Positions 1-10,382 of a DNA stretch of 64,000 nucleotides are shown one piece after another. The notes beneath the pieces were generated by a model, which saw nothing but the letters and a program-made list of their open reading frames with translations, made no database searches and was not told the origin of the DNA. The position numbers and the translations under genes were made by a program. Positions within the stretch are counted from its first letter, which is position 1. Every line of letters starts with the position of its first letter. Source of the stretch: Diphasiastrum complanatum (Eukaryota; Streptophyta; Lycopodiopsida; Lycopodiales; Lycopodiaceae); NCBI GenBank assembly GCA_029204225.1, contig CM055102.1, positions 2,395,805-2,459,804 of the forward strand, given 5' to 3'.

Positions 1-152
1 GCCCTTTGAGTGTTTTTAAGGAACTCGTCTTCGTACTTACTAGCAGTTCTTGAATATATAGTTTGAAGAGAGTAATTCTGTATTCTTGTTGCACTGACGT
101 TGTGCTGTGGTGATTGATCCGGTCGGGTGCTTTCAATTGAGTTTTCTTAACT

Positions 153-165
153 TGGTACCAGAGCC
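153..165 (+). other. primer binding site of copia A (tRNA-iMet type)
   Basis: The sequence tggtaccagagcc differs by one base from the usual plant copia primer site complementary to the 3' end of initiator-Met tRNA (tggtatcagagcc). It sits where minus-strand DNA synthesis would be primed, just inside the 5' LTR. Confidence 0.7.
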
Positions 166-1422
166 CTTGGTGGCTGGAATCACCAGACAAGAACAGAGAG
201 CTGCGAATTCATGACGGTTTGTTGGCTAGGAAGCACAAAACCGAGTCTGTGGAGATTCGTGGAATGGCTCAAAACTGTGAAAAGGATTCAGAGACAGGGA
301 ATTGTTGGTTGAATAAAAAAGCAAGCAAGTTTGAAGCTGAAAAATTCTTCTGGAGGGTTGCTTGGCGTTTGTGATTGGTTTGAATCCAATCGAATACCGT
401 TTGAAGAGCGGTTTGGAGCAGAAGATAACCTACAGTAGGGCGACCTCAGTCAGCTAGGAGCTGCAAAGGAAAGCTTAGGGAAAGCTTGAGTAAAGCTCAG
501 TATATTCTTCTCTTCAAAATTGCTAGGGTTTCAAGAGATAAAATCAGAGATATCTCCTTGTAGGAGGACGTTTTCAAAGCTGTGAGAGGCTGTGAATGGG
601 CGCCCTGGTAGCGCGATTCTGTGGTAGGAAGGCCGCGACTGGCCGTGGAAGAGGAAGACAGCTAGAGCGATTAATGAGGAGCAGCCATAGCCCGTGAAGG
701 AGTAAGAAAACTCCATCGTTGGTAGAGAGACAAGAAGGAGAGGTCGCGGGAGCTGTCGCGCGCTCAGTCGTGATCACCAGCTAGCGGCCCGAAGTGTTCG
801 GTACTTCAAGGGCCTTTGATCAACGCACAGACGCGTTGACAGCCGTCTGATCTTGATTCATATAGATCAACGATGGTCATTTCACAATGGGTGGGTCGTT
901 GGATCTAAAGGATCCGTTGGATTGAAGTGAAAGAGCCTGAAGGGGTCTGAAGTGCAAAGTGCATTGCAACTTCATTAAAAATCTTCAAACTGAAAAAATT
1001 GTTGGGTCCCAAGTCTTTGAAGGGTGAAATTTCTTCACACTGAAGAAACAGTTCAAAAACCCAAATTGCCCTTATTTTCACCTCCTTTAGTCTATTTTGA
1101 CCAAACGAAAGGCTATAGCCTCCAAACGAAGGGCACCTTGACTGTACCTACAAGTACAGTACACCAAAACAGAGTGATTGCCATGGAGAAAATGTTCGAA
1201 GTGCACCAGAAGTGATTTCACCATTCTACTGGGCAGGAAGCTGGGGGTTGGTGACGTGAAGCATTTTGGAAAACGACGCCAGTTTGGCTTTCAATTTGGC
1301 GAAAGAGCGACGGGTGGCCTGGTAAGCTAAAAATTGCAGGTCATTATTATCGATTTTTGACATCACTGTTGGTTCTAGCATACACTTTATAGCCTACAGG
1401 TGAAGTTTTAAGCAGTTCGGAG

Positions 1423-1602
1423 ATGGCAAACATCAATGAGACAATTCTGGGCGATGCAAGAAAACTTGATGGGGCTTCTAACTACAACATCTGAAAATTC
1501 AAAATGAAGAGCATTTTGATGGAAAAAGAGTTGTGGGAAATCATGGCAGGTATTGAAGTCCGACCAAATGCCACTCCAGGTGACATAAGGGCCTTTGATA
1601 AA
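1423..1602 (+). pseudogene. copia A gag, N-terminal piece
   Basis: Translation from the ATG at 1423 gives a typical copia Gag N-terminus (MANINETILGDARKLDG, then a KFKMKSIL segment). The conserved Trp of the usual NYxxWKFKM motif is replaced by a TGA stop at 1492-1494. The frame continues to 1602, where copia B interrupts it, and it can be continued at 7435. Gag would form the virus-like particle in the cytoplasm, but this copy is dead. Confidence 0.8.
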
Positions 1603-1975
1603 TGTAAAAATTACAGCAAATAAGGATCCTAAAACACTTGAAATGATGAGGGAAACAATAGATTATGATTTCATAAGATTAGCACAAGTTGAACCATCAA
1701 AATCCATCAAAAATCTATGCTTGAACCTCACTAAATGGTCCAAATCCTTGAAGAAGGCTTCACACGTGTGAAAGTACGGCCTCCCACAGTCTGAGTACTG
1801 TACACCAGACCCACATTCAATCCTATAATCATTAGTAATCACAAGTACTCAAACAATTATAAACATAGAGAGCAATTGCACCATTATGAGAGAAAAAACA
1901 TGAAATTGCTTGATTGATTTTGGTGAGATATCATCTGACCAAAACTAGTCAAGCTAGAATTGTGAATTTTTAACA
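1603..1975 (-). repeat. 3' LTR of copia B, internally deleted
   Basis: This 373-bp LTR matches 6753-7434 at both ends but lacks about 309 bp that the other copy has between its gagatatcatc and tgaccaaaactag motifs. The missing part includes the TATA-like element found at 7089-7096 in the full copy. It carries short inverted termini (tgtaaaaatt and aatttttaaca). Confidence 0.92.
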
Positions 1976-1990
1976 CTCCTCCTCACTATC
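1976..1990 (-). other. polypurine tract of copia B
   Basis: On the minus strand this reads gatagtgaggaggag, immediately upstream of the 3' LTR start (TGTTAAAAATTC). This is the expected position and composition of the plus-strand priming tract. It also overlaps the end of the pol ORF. Confidence 0.8.
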
Positions 1991-4900
1991 TAGCTTGGTT
2001 CAATCATTGCTTTACTAATCACTCCAAGTGATGATCTGAACTTCATATAAGGTGTCTTTTGAAGTGGTTTAGTAAGTAGATCAGCTACACATTCATTGCT
2101 TGGAACATGCTCCAAAGCAATCTCCTTGGCTTGCACCATTTCTCTCACAAAGTGATGGCATATCTCAATGTGCTTAGATCTTGCATGGAAGATTGGGTTA
2201 GATGCAAGGTGTTGGGCTGATATATTGTCATTGTAGATGATTGGTGCCTCCTCTGAATCCATGATCTTTAGCTCCACCAATAATCTCTTGATCCAAAGTA
2301 CCTCCTTTGTAGTGGTTGTCAAAGCTTTGTACTCGGCCTCGGTTGAAGATAGAGATATAGTTTCTTGCTTTTTTGAAAGCCATGAAACCACACCTTCTCC
2401 TATGAAAGTTGAATAGGCACTTGTTGATTTCCTATCCCTCTTGTCCCCTGCAAAATCTGAATCACTAAATGCATGAAGGTTAATCACATCTCCTCTATAT
2501 AGAATCCCAACATCCAATGTACCCGAGATGTATCTTAGAATCCTCTTAGCCTTTTTCCAATGGATATTCAATGGCTTTTGCATGGATTGGCTCAACCTAC
2601 ATACACTAAAGCTAAGATCTGGTCTAGTTATAGTGGTCCACATTAAGGAACCTATAAGTTGCCTAAACAAAGTGATGTCCATAAAGGATCTTTCATCATC
2701 TTCATTTGGCACTTTTACATCTTGCTCCATTGGTGTGTCAACACTTTTGCATACTTCCATCTTAAACTTCTTCAAAAGACTTTGAGCATAGTTTACTTGA
2801 CTTATAAAGATAAAATCAGACCCTCTAAGTACTTCTATGCCTAAGATGAAGTGAAGACACCCTAGATCTACCATCTTGAACTCTAAGGATAGATCTATCT
2901 TGATTTTTTCAATACCATCAACACTATTTCCACTAATGATGATGTCATCTACATAAATGAGTAAAAGTACAATACCAACATCATCAAACTTAATGTAAAG
3001 AGTGGTATCATATTCACTTTGAACAAAAGAAAGTGAAATAATATAGCAATGTAGTCTTGAATTCCAAGATCTCGAGGCTTGCTTCAAGCCATAGATGCTT
3101 CTTTGGAGATGGCATACTTTGTTCTCCATTCCATGCTTGATGAACCCTTGTGGTTGCTCCATATAGATATCCTCTTCCAAAAAACCATTCAAGAAAGCAT
3201 TAGAGACATCCATTTGACATAGAATCCATCCAAAATGTGATGCAAGTGCAATGATTAGCCTTATTGTGACCATCTTGGCCACGGGTGCAAAAGTTTCCTC
3301 ATAGTCTATCCCTCTCTCTTGAGCATAACCTTTTGCAACTAATCTTGCTTTATGTTTGTTAACACTCCCATTTGCATTCAACTTAAGCTTGAAGACCCAC
3401 TTGCATCCTATTACATTCCTTTGAGGTCTCTCAACAAGCAACCAAGTTTCATTCTCAATCAAGGCATCATACTCATCCAACATAGCTTTATACCATTCTT
3501 TGGAGTTCAATGCATCTTCAACATTAGATGGTTTTTCAAAACTAGATAAAGCATAAGAAGTGGATGAGATACCCTCAACTTGCTGTCCTTTGCCTTGATA
3601 TGTGAGCCTTGATGGCTCCACTTTTGCCCTTGAAGATCTCCTTGGTGTGATAGGTGGGTTTGGTGCTTGCTCCTCCATGAGCTCCTCCTCAAAACCAAGA
3701 TCTTGCTCCTCGGCCATCTTCTTCTTGATTCTTGGAGCACTTGAGCCTTCTTCAAGCATATGCATATGATGTTCATCAAAGATGACATCCCTTGAAACAA
3801 CAAATTTGTTCAAGGATGGGAGATAGACTTTGTAGCCCTTGCTTGAGCTTGCATATCCAAGCATGATCCCTCTTGTGGAAGATGGATCCTCCTTGGTTCT
3901 TGTTTCCAATGGCACATGCACATAACATATACACCCAAAAACTTTCAAGTGATTAAGATTGGGTTTCTTTCCATACAACATCTCATAAGGAGTTTTGCCT
4001 TCAATTGCTTTGCAAGACACCCTATTCATCAAGTAGTTTGCACATACAAGAGACTCACCCCAAAAGGATTTGGGCAAACAAGCATCTAATCTTAAAGCCT
4101 TAGAACATTCACATAATGTTCTATTCCTTCTTTCAGCAACTCCATTTTGTTGAGGAGTGTAAGGACAAGAAGTCTCTTTCTTGATCCCTTCCTCCTCACA
4201 AAAGGCCTTGAACTCATTGGAGATGAATTCTCCACCATTGTCACTTCTAAGAATCTTGATGCTATGATTATGATGCTTTTCCACAAACAACTTGAACTTT
4301 ACAAAAGTATCAAATACTTGAGACTTGAAGGAAAGTAAGAACACCCAACAATATCTTGAGTAGTCATCAATGAAGGTTAAAAACATGGATGAACCTCCAT
4401 TAGATTTGGTGCTAGCAATGTGCACATCCGAGTGTATGAGTTCAAGAGGATGAGATGACTTTGTGATGGAGTTAGGAAACACCTTCTTATGTGCCTTGGA
4501 TAAGGCACAAGCTTCACAAACCTTGTCTTCCTTCCCAATAGACCTTGGTAGGCCTAAAGCATACTCCTCCTTGATCATAGCCTCCATGGAACCCGAGTTG
4601 ACATGTCCAAGTCTTTTGTGCCATAAAGTAAAAGTAGATATCTTGCTCTTCTCGGCCAACATGACAACATTAGTATCCACAAATGCATTCAACTTATAAA
4701 GTTTGCCAAGTCTAGTGCCCTTAGCCACTATCTTACCCTTCTTCTTGATGAAACATTCATTTGAAGCAAAGTCAACATTGAAACCATTGTCTACCATTTG
4801 GCCAACACTTAGTAGATTCTTTGTTATTGTAGGAATGTACAAAACACCTTCTATGTTGATCTTTTTGGAAGATCCTAAGCAAAGGGGAATTCTACCAACT

Positions 4901-5199
4901 CCTTCAATCTTACAAGCTTCATCATTTGCTGTATAGATAGACTTTATAGGTCCATCATAAGATAAGAGAGAAGAGAAAAACTCCCTTTTACTAGTCATGT
5001 GTGAACTAGCACCCGAGTCAATCCACCAAGGATCTTCTCCTTTGAAGCTTGTTGAAGAAAATATGAACATCATGAGAGAGTCCTCATGTGAACTCTCCTC
5101 CTCCTCCTCTTTGCTCATGTTGGCTTGGCTTTGATCTTGCTTCCTCTTGAAGCATTCCGAGGCATAATGCCCCATCTTGCTACAATAGTAGCACTTCAA
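1990..5199 (-). CDS. copia B pol polyprotein (zinc knuckle-PR-IN-RT-RNase H)
   Basis: A 1069-residue open frame encodes the copia order of domains. These are a Gag zinc knuckle CX2CX4HX4C at residues 3-16, an aspartic protease with WWIDSGASSH (DSG at 61-63), and an integrase HHCC region near 190-240. The integrase core follows with its D, D and E in HSDVH, RSDNGGEF and GVAERRNRT. Reverse transcriptase has QMDVSNAFLNG and the catalytic YVDD at 749-752, and RNase H has SDSDFAGDKRDRKST near 910. No stop interrupts it, unlike all other retroelements in the window. The original polyprotein would start in gag. The shift from the gag frame into this frame lies upstream of the zinc knuckle, near 5290, so the ATG at 5199 is only a formal start. 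Confidence 0.93.
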   Translation of the reverse strand: MKCYYCSKMGHYASECFKRKQDQSQANMSKEEEEESSHEDSLMMFIFSSTSFKGEDPWWIDSGASSHMTSKREFFSSLLSYDGPIKSIYTANDEACKIEGVGRIPLCLGSSKKINIEGVLYIPTITKNLLSVGQMVDNGFNVDFASNECFIKKKGKIVAKGTRLGKLYKLNAFVDTNVVMLAEKSKISTFTLWHKRLGHVNSGSMEAMIKEEYALGLPRSIGKEDKVCEACALSKAHKKVFPNSITKSSHPLELIHSDVHIASTKSNGGSSMFLTFIDDYSRYCWVFLLSFKSQVFDTFVKFKLFVEKHHNHSIKILRSDNGGEFISNEFKAFCEEEGIKKETSCPYTPQQNGVAERRNRTLCECSKALRLDACLPKSFWGESLVCANYLMNRVSCKAIEGKTPYEMLYGKKPNLNHLKVFGCICYVHVPLETRTKEDPSSTRGIMLGYASSSKGYKVYLPSLNKFVVSRDVIFDEHHMHMLEEGSSAPRIKKKMAEEQDLGFEEELMEEQAPNPPITPRRSSRAKVEPSRLTYQGKGQQVEGISSTSYALSSFEKPSNVEDALNSKEWYKAMLDEYDALIENETWLLVERPQRNVIGCKWVFKLKLNANGSVNKHKARLVAKGYAQERGIDYEETFAPVAKMVTIRLIIALASHFGWILCQMDVSNAFLNGFLEEDIYMEQPQGFIKHGMENKVCHLQRSIYGLKQASRSWNSRLHCYIISLSFVQSEYDTTLYIKFDDVGIVLLLIYVDDIIISGNSVDGIEKIKIDLSLEFKMVDLGCLHFILGIEVLRGSDFIFISQVNYAQSLLKKFKMEVCKSVDTPMEQDVKVPNEDDERSFMDITLFRQLIGSLMWTTITRPDLSFSVCRLSQSMQKPLNIHWKKAKRILRYISGTLDVGILYRGDVINLHAFSDSDFAGDKRDRKSTSAYSTFIGEGVVSWLSKKQETISLSSTEAEYKALTTTTKEVLWIKRLLVELKIMDSEEAPIIYNDNISAQHLASNPIFHARSKHIEICHHFVREMVQAKEIALEHVPSNECVADLLTKPLQKTPYMKFRSSLGVISKAMIEPS

Positions 5200-5948
5200 C
5201 TTTGATTTGTCCTTCTTGACTTTGGTGGTTGATGGAGATGCCTTTGAGGGTCCTTCTTTGATGGAGACTTCTTGAATGTTGATACTTTGCCTTTGGACTT
5301 GCCTTTGCCTTTTGTGAAGAGAGCTTGGTCATCTCCACCTTGGATGGAAAGCCTATCCATCCTCTCTTGCATTTGGCTCCTTCTTGATTCCTCGGCCATG
5401 AGTGTGCCTTGGAGTTCTTCAAGTATGGGTAGCTTACCCATAATTGCATATCCCTGAACCAAATTGTCAAATTCAAAGCTTAGTCCATTCAATATGAGTT
5501 GAACAAGCTCTTCATCCTTGATAGGATCACCTATAAAGGCTAGCTCTTTGTTCAATTCCTTTACTCTTAGGACAAAAGTATGTGCACTCTCTCCTTTCTT
5601 TTGATAGCTTCTATAAATTTGATTCTTCAAAGCTAACATTATAGTTTGGTTCTTGGATTCATAGGCCTTTTGCAAAGTCTCCCAAGCATCTTGAGCTGAA
5701 GTGCAATCTCCTACCTCTCTTAAGAGTTCATTTGCAACATTCATTTTTATGCAATGTACTGCAACATTGCACCTCTTGATGTATTTGGCTTTTTCTTGAG
5801 GATGAATAGGTTCACCCTCCTTACCATTTAAAATTTCCATCAAATCTTGCATGATCATGATGGATTCCATTCTAACTTTCCATATGGAATAGTTAGTTTT
5901 GTTGAGCCTTTCATTAGTATCCAAAAGATATGCATTTATAGATGCCAT
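5196..5948 (-). CDS. copia B gag (UBN2-type Gag capsid)
   Basis: This 250-residue frame starts MASINAYLLDTNERLNKTNYS and contains the conserved YSIWKVRMES, then QDAWETLQKAYE and the LxxQIYRSYQ region typical of copia Gag capsid. The basic C-terminal tail (KGKGKSKGK) leads toward the zinc knuckle, but that lies in another frame at the start of pol. The frame pol uses can be read back to about 5290 without stops, so gag and pol are separated by a single shift. That shift may be a mutation or a programmed event, and the sequence does not say which. Confidence 0.88.
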   Translation of the reverse strand: MASINAYLLDTNERLNKTNYSIWKVRMESIMIMQDLMEILNGKEGEPIHPQEKAKYIKRCNVAVHCIKMNVANELLREVGDCTSAQDAWETLQKAYESKNQTIMLALKNQIYRSYQKKGESAHTFVLRVKELNKELAFIGDPIKDEELVQLILNGLSFEFDNLVQGYAIMGKLPILEELQGTLMAEESRRSQMQERMDRLSIQGGDDQALFTKGKGKSKGKVSTFKKSPSKKDPQRHLHQPPKSRRTNQS

Positions 5949-6752
5949 CTAGTCTCCTAATCAAGGACTTGACACAAATGAAGGTTACTTCTATTGATTT
6001 GATTGAAGGTCTACCTTATCCCACTTCTTAGGGACCTAAAAAGATCAGTAATAGACTTCCTCTAAAGATCTAAGAATGATCTCTAACAAAATCAAATCAT
6101 AGAATACTAGAAACAATGCACTGCTTGATTGAAGTAGACAATACTAGTAGAATTGCCCCTCTTTCTATAAAGAACATTAAAGCTTCCAAATGATCTGATC
6201 AAGAGTGAATTTCAGCAACCTAATATACTTCCAAAATCACTTGTAAAAGATCTAAATGGAACTTAATGAGGATGCAACACAATCTACTATCCAATCACAA
6301 GCAAAAAATGATCAAAATTGATGAAAACTAATTTGGTGCATAAGTCAAGCAATGGTTGGACTGAACCTAAATCACTTTAGGAGGTGCCTACTACACCTTA
6401 GAACAGCCTTGAAGAGTTCCCAAAACTCTGATCTTCCCTCTCCTTGAATGCTAGAAAGCCTCCTCTATGAAATCACCTCCAAAACTCGCTTAGAAATCAA
6501 TGCTTGGAGCAAACAAAACTTGCTATCTTGGTAATGTGAATTGAATTCAACTTTGCCTCTAGTTTTAGACACCTAAACACCTGCAAATGAAGTCACACAA
6601 CACCAATCTCCAATGTATTTGACTCACTTTGAGTTCTAGAATCAATACTAGATGCTAAGATCCAATCTACACAAGATTTAGATCAAAAATTGTGATCAAA
6701 TTGAATGAAAACCAAGGATTTAGCTCATTTCAACCTTTAGGCTCTGATACCA
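5949..6752 (-). other. copia B 5' leader with primer binding site
   Basis: These 804 bases lie between the 5' LTR and the gag ATG. They contain no long ORF. At 6752-6741 the minus strand reads tggtatcagagc, a perfect match to the usual plant iMet-tRNA primer site, directly adjoining the LTR end. Confidence 0.85.
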
Positions 6753-7434
6753 TGTAAAAATTACAACAAATAAGGATCCTAAAACACTTGAAATGATGAG
6801 GGAAACAATAGATTATGATTTCATAAGATTAGCACAAGTTGAACCATCAAAATCCATCAAAAATCTATTCTTGAACCTCACTAAATGGCCCAAATCCTTG
6901 AAGAAGGCTTCACACGTGTGAAAGTACGGCCTCCCACAGTCTGAGTACTGTACACCAGACCTACATTCAATCCTATAATCATTAGTAATCACAAGTACTC
7001 AAACAATTATAAACATAGAGAGCAATTGCACCATTATGAGAGAAAAAACATGAAATTGCTTGATTGATTTTGGTGAGATATCATCACCTATATATACATG
7101 ATCCATCACGGTTTTGGGCAGGTATGAGTAGCCCTAAACCTATCCCTAATGCTAATTTTGGTGGATCTTTCATCCCTACCAAGTTAGGGTTGGAATCTTG
7201 GAGATCCCTCAACAATGCAAAAATTACCAAAAATAGCTCCTATTTTTTCTCCCTTGTATCTAAGCATAATTTGGGCTCATTCCAAAGGTTTTAACACTTA
7301 GGTCTACTTGAGAACATCCTTATGAATGGAATCCTATGCTATTTGGCACGTGTGACAAGCCACATCATGACCATCTAACTATTTACAAGTCATATGACCA
7401 AAACTAGTCAAGCTAGAATTGTGAATTTTTAACA
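6753..7434 (-). repeat. 5' LTR of copia B, full length
   Basis: This 682-bp LTR is the complete copy (TG...CA). It holds a TATA-like run at 7089-7096 that reads tatatata on either strand. That run would serve as the core promoter for minus-strand transcription starting roughly 25-35 bases further left. It also contains the motif cacacgtgtgaaag, shared with the 3' LTR, with a CACGTG G-box core. Confidence 0.92.
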
Positions 7435-7957
7435 AAAAAGGCATAGAGAGCATTATCCTTGATCAAACTTTCAGTGAAAGACCATGTGATCACTCACATA
7501 ACTGATGCCACAACGGCTAGGGGAGCTTGGGAAGCTCTTAGAATGCAATTTCAAACTTGCAATCCAGCTCGAGCCATGTTCTTGAAGTCAAGATTGAACA
7601 TAGTAAGGGTGGAAGAAAATGAATCAGTGGGATCCTTCTTCACCAGGATAAAGGAGCTGAGAGATCAACTTGTGGCAATTGGAGAACCAATCAGAGATAT
7701 TGAACTGGTACATACCACAATGAGCGGTGTCTTGGAAGGGCTATATGTTTGTGAGCGGCATTGCTTCGAGGGAGAGGTTGCCTACTTTTGAAGACTTCCA
7801 CGGAATCATGTTGCAAGAAGAGCAGCGTCGCGAAGTGGTGAAGTCAAGACAAACTCCACAGGAGGATCAAGCCTTGCTTGCTAAAGGCAAGTAGAAAGTA
7901 TGGAAAAGGATTCCTAAGAAATCCAAGGATGATGATGACGAAGTAGACGATTGTTGA
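7435..7957 (+). pseudogene. copia A gag, C-terminal piece
   Basis: The frame resumes here in phase with 1602 and has an early TAG. It then runs through a clear copia Gag capsid segment, with TARGAWEALRMQF and FLKSRLNIVRV and then FFTRIKELRDQLVAIGEPI. Near 7740 the frame shifts by one base. The following RERLPTFEDF and QEEQRREVV motifs are typical of the capsid end. The zinc knuckle, protease and integrase core that should follow are absent, so a deletion joins this piece to the integrase C-terminus near 7957. Confidence 0.82.
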
Positions 7958-8561
7958 AAGTGCCACATCTATGCTAGTTGAGATGAAGCTACCAAAAGAT
8001 TTTTGGCCAGAAGCATGCAGTACCGCAATCTATCTTCAAAATAGAAGTCCTACCATTGCCATACCAAAGATAACACCTGAGGGGGCATTCACAAAGAAGA
8101 ACCCAGAGGTGAACCACTTGTAAATCTTTGGATGTAAGGCCTTTGTACACATTCCTAAGGAAGAAAGACGTAAGCTTGATGTAAAAGCTATAAAGTGCAT
8201 ATTCTTAGGATACGATGATCGTGTAAAGGGCTATAGACGTTTTGATCCAGCGGAGAACAAAATACATGTTAGTCGTGATGTTATCTTTGATGAATCTAAG
8301 ATGTACGTAGATGAGGATGCTAAGAAGACATATACATCCACTGGGAAAGATGGTATAGTGAGAATTCCTCTTGATGATGATCCATTTGTTGACTTTCCTA
8401 GTGATGGACATGTGGATACACCTCATGATACTGCTACTCAACCTCAAGAGACAAGTTGGAGAGGTAGAGATAAATCTTTTGGTGCAAAGAGGATTGAAGT
8501 TGCAGGTGACAAATGTAAGGAGAAAGATGTACCGTGGGATACATTTTCACCAGGAAGCTAA
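7958..8561 (+). pseudogene. copia A integrase C-terminal region
   Basis: Translation gives the end of a copia integrase: KLPKDFWPEACSTAIYLQNR, then an IFGCKAFVHIPKEER segment and GYRRFDPAENKIHVSRDVIF. These match the conserved WxEA, FGC and RDVxF motifs downstream of the DDE core. A stop sits just before IFGC. The catalytic residues are missing, because the junction near 7957 removed them. Confidence 0.82.
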
Positions 8562-8597
8562 TCACCTGATAGGAAGCTCCCTGAGTGGTTTGAGATA

Positions 8598-9214
8598 TTG
8601 ATGGAGAGCCGTGACATGGATGACTTTCCAGGATCATCTAGCCAGGGAGAGCTACGAAGATCAACAAGAGAGAAGACACAACCTGATAGGTATGAAGCAA
8701 ATTATGCTCTCTTATCTAGCATTATTCAAAGCAAAGAACTTTCGACTTATGTTGAAGCGAAGGATGATGACATTTGGGTCAAGGCCATGGAAGAAGAGAT
8801 GGAGTCAATTGCTAAGCATAGCACATGGGACTTAGTGGAACCACCAGTTGGTAGGAAACCCATTGGTTGTAAATGGGTGTACATGACTAAGTACCATGCG
8901 GATGGAAGTATAGCAAAGCACAAAGGTTATACACAAAGTAAAGGCATTGACTATGAGGAGACCTTTGCGCCAATATGTAAGTGGAATACTCTACGTCATG
9001 GATCAACCTGAAGGCTTTATAGCGAAAGGACAGGAGGTTAAAGTATGTTGCTTGAAGAAAGCACTTTATGGTCTTAAACAGGCACCACGTGCGTGGCACA
9101 GTAGGATTGATGCCTACTTTCGTTCTAAGGGGATGGTAAGAACACACTCTGGTCCAAATCTTTATGTCTTATGCTTTGATGGTATGGTTGCTTTGGTTGC
9201 TCTTTATGTTAGCC
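8598..9214 (+). pseudogene. copia A reverse transcriptase fragment
   Basis: This is the first half of a copia RT: the KAMEEEMESI, NGTW-like HSTWDLV, GCKWVY, YEETFAPI and YGLKQAPRAWHSRID motifs are all present. A shift or deletion near 8985 removes the MDVKTAFL-type segment with its first catalytic Asp. The sequence ends right at LYV, before the YVDD residues, where gypsy-type sequence begins. RNase H and the 3' LTR are lost. Confidence 0.82.
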
Positions 9215-9280
9215 TTTGTTGTACCATTACCAGGAGCCATTCCACATAATCGACAAGCTCCTAGACTCGATTTGCCATGA

Positions 9281-10258
9281 TATGATGGTACTACCGACCC
9301 AGCATGCTACCTTCAGATTTATGAGGAAGCATGTGAAGTCTATGGAGAGACAACTTCGGAAGAAAAACTCCGACTCTTTAGTATGACCCTCACTGATGCT
9401 GCTCGCGAGTGGTATTTCAACCTTGAGCGTCACGAACGAAATGAGTGGGAATAACTCAAGGAATTCTTCTTTAAGAGGATCAAATCATCCAAATTCCTTG
9501 AAAGCCCATTTTTATTGCTTAGTAAGATCAAAATGAGAAAGGATGAGAGGGTAAGCGATTACATCGAACGACTCAAACATCTTAAGACTGAATGCCCTGC
9601 CCACTTAGAACCTGATCAAGCCATGCTCACATGGTTCATGGCCGACCTCCCGATATCTATCCGGCGTGAACTTAGACCTCCAGGATCCTATGGTACCTTA
9701 CGTGATGCTATGGATGATGCCATCCGCGAAGAGGATGAAGGCTCCGATGAAGAATATGAACCCCAACATTCTCGAGCCATTGTCTCTGACCAAAGCCATA
9801 GATCTCAAGGTGAAGGATCCCCTGCTGATGTTGCCACACAATTGTCGTTACAACAACTTACAACCATGAATAAAATTCACCAGGCACAGATGGATAAGAT
9901 ATCCAAAGATTTTGAACAGAAATTGAAAAATACCACACCACAAGGGCCTATTGTCAACCAATTTCCCAAGTGTGATAATGTTTGGTGTCCCACATGTCAA
10001 CAAAATCACACGACGAACAAATGTCCACAGAATAGACAAATAGCCCAAAGGTTTTGCATCTTTTGCAACACCAACAATCATGATACATCTACTTGTATCT
10101 ACAATCCAAGAATACAAGCCGTTGCACGACAATACCAATGGAGGATGCAGGGTCCCCAAATTACGAGTTACCAAAGGCCCACATTCCAACAAGCACCCCA
10201 ACAATGCTTAGCACTACCTGGACCGAATAACACAGCACCAGCCTTAGTAGTGCGATAG
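9281..10258 (+). pseudogene. gypsy D gag
   Basis: One frame with a single TAA at 9452-9454 encodes a retrotransposon Gag capsid. It begins YDGTTDPACYLQIYEEAC and continues with LRLFSMTLTDAAREWYF and a RKDERVSDYIERLKHL helix. A Cys/His-rich stretch CPTCQQNHTTNKCP plus FCIFCNTNNHDTSTC near its end looks like zinc-binding ribbons. A TGA at 9278-9280 precedes the recognisable part. Positions 10,259-10,382 continue gypsy D without a usable frame until the copia C LTR. Confidence 0.82.
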
Positions 10259-10382
10259 CCTGGGCCTCAGATGGACCGTCAAATCATGCCAGCAAACCTT
10301 GCTACCACAAGTCATGATCCTCAACCTCAGCTAGAGTTCAGCCTTGAGAATGTTTATATGCCTGTGGATCAAGGGATCCCCT

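Larger units (their letters stand above)
1..1602 (+). mobile_element. Ty1/copia element A, left part (LTR end, PBS, leader, gag start)
   Basis: This is the left half of a decayed plus-strand copia retrotransposon. It begins inside the window with what looks like the end of the 5' LTR, followed by a primer binding site at 153-165, a leader of about 1.25 kb and the start of gag at 1423. No long ORF exists in the leader. The element is cut at 1602 by insertion of copia B and resumes at 7435 in the same gag reading frame. The LTR start lies outside the window, so the LTR length is unknown. Confidence 0.8.
1603..7434 (-). mobile_element. Ty1/copia element B, nearly complete, inserted in copia A gag
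   Basis: This is a minus-strand copia retrotransposon with both LTRs (right 6753-7434 is the 5' LTR, left 1603-1975 is the 3' LTR). It has a perfect 12-base iMet primer site at 6741-6752, gag at 5948-5196, pol at 5199-1990 and a purine tract at 1990-1976. The LTRs start TG and end CA in element orientation. The flanks ataaa (1598-1602) and aaaaa (7435-7439) could be a 5-bp target duplication with one change. By eye the shared parts of the LTRs differ at only about four positions, so the insertion is recent compared with copia C. Confidence 0.93.

Noticed and set aside
1024-1215. 63-residue plus-strand ORF in the copia A leader
   Set aside because: It is short, without motif, and located in an untranslated leader between PBS and gag.
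3507-4286. Additional proteins overlapping copia B pol
   Set aside because: They are other-frame shadows of the 1069-codon pol frame.
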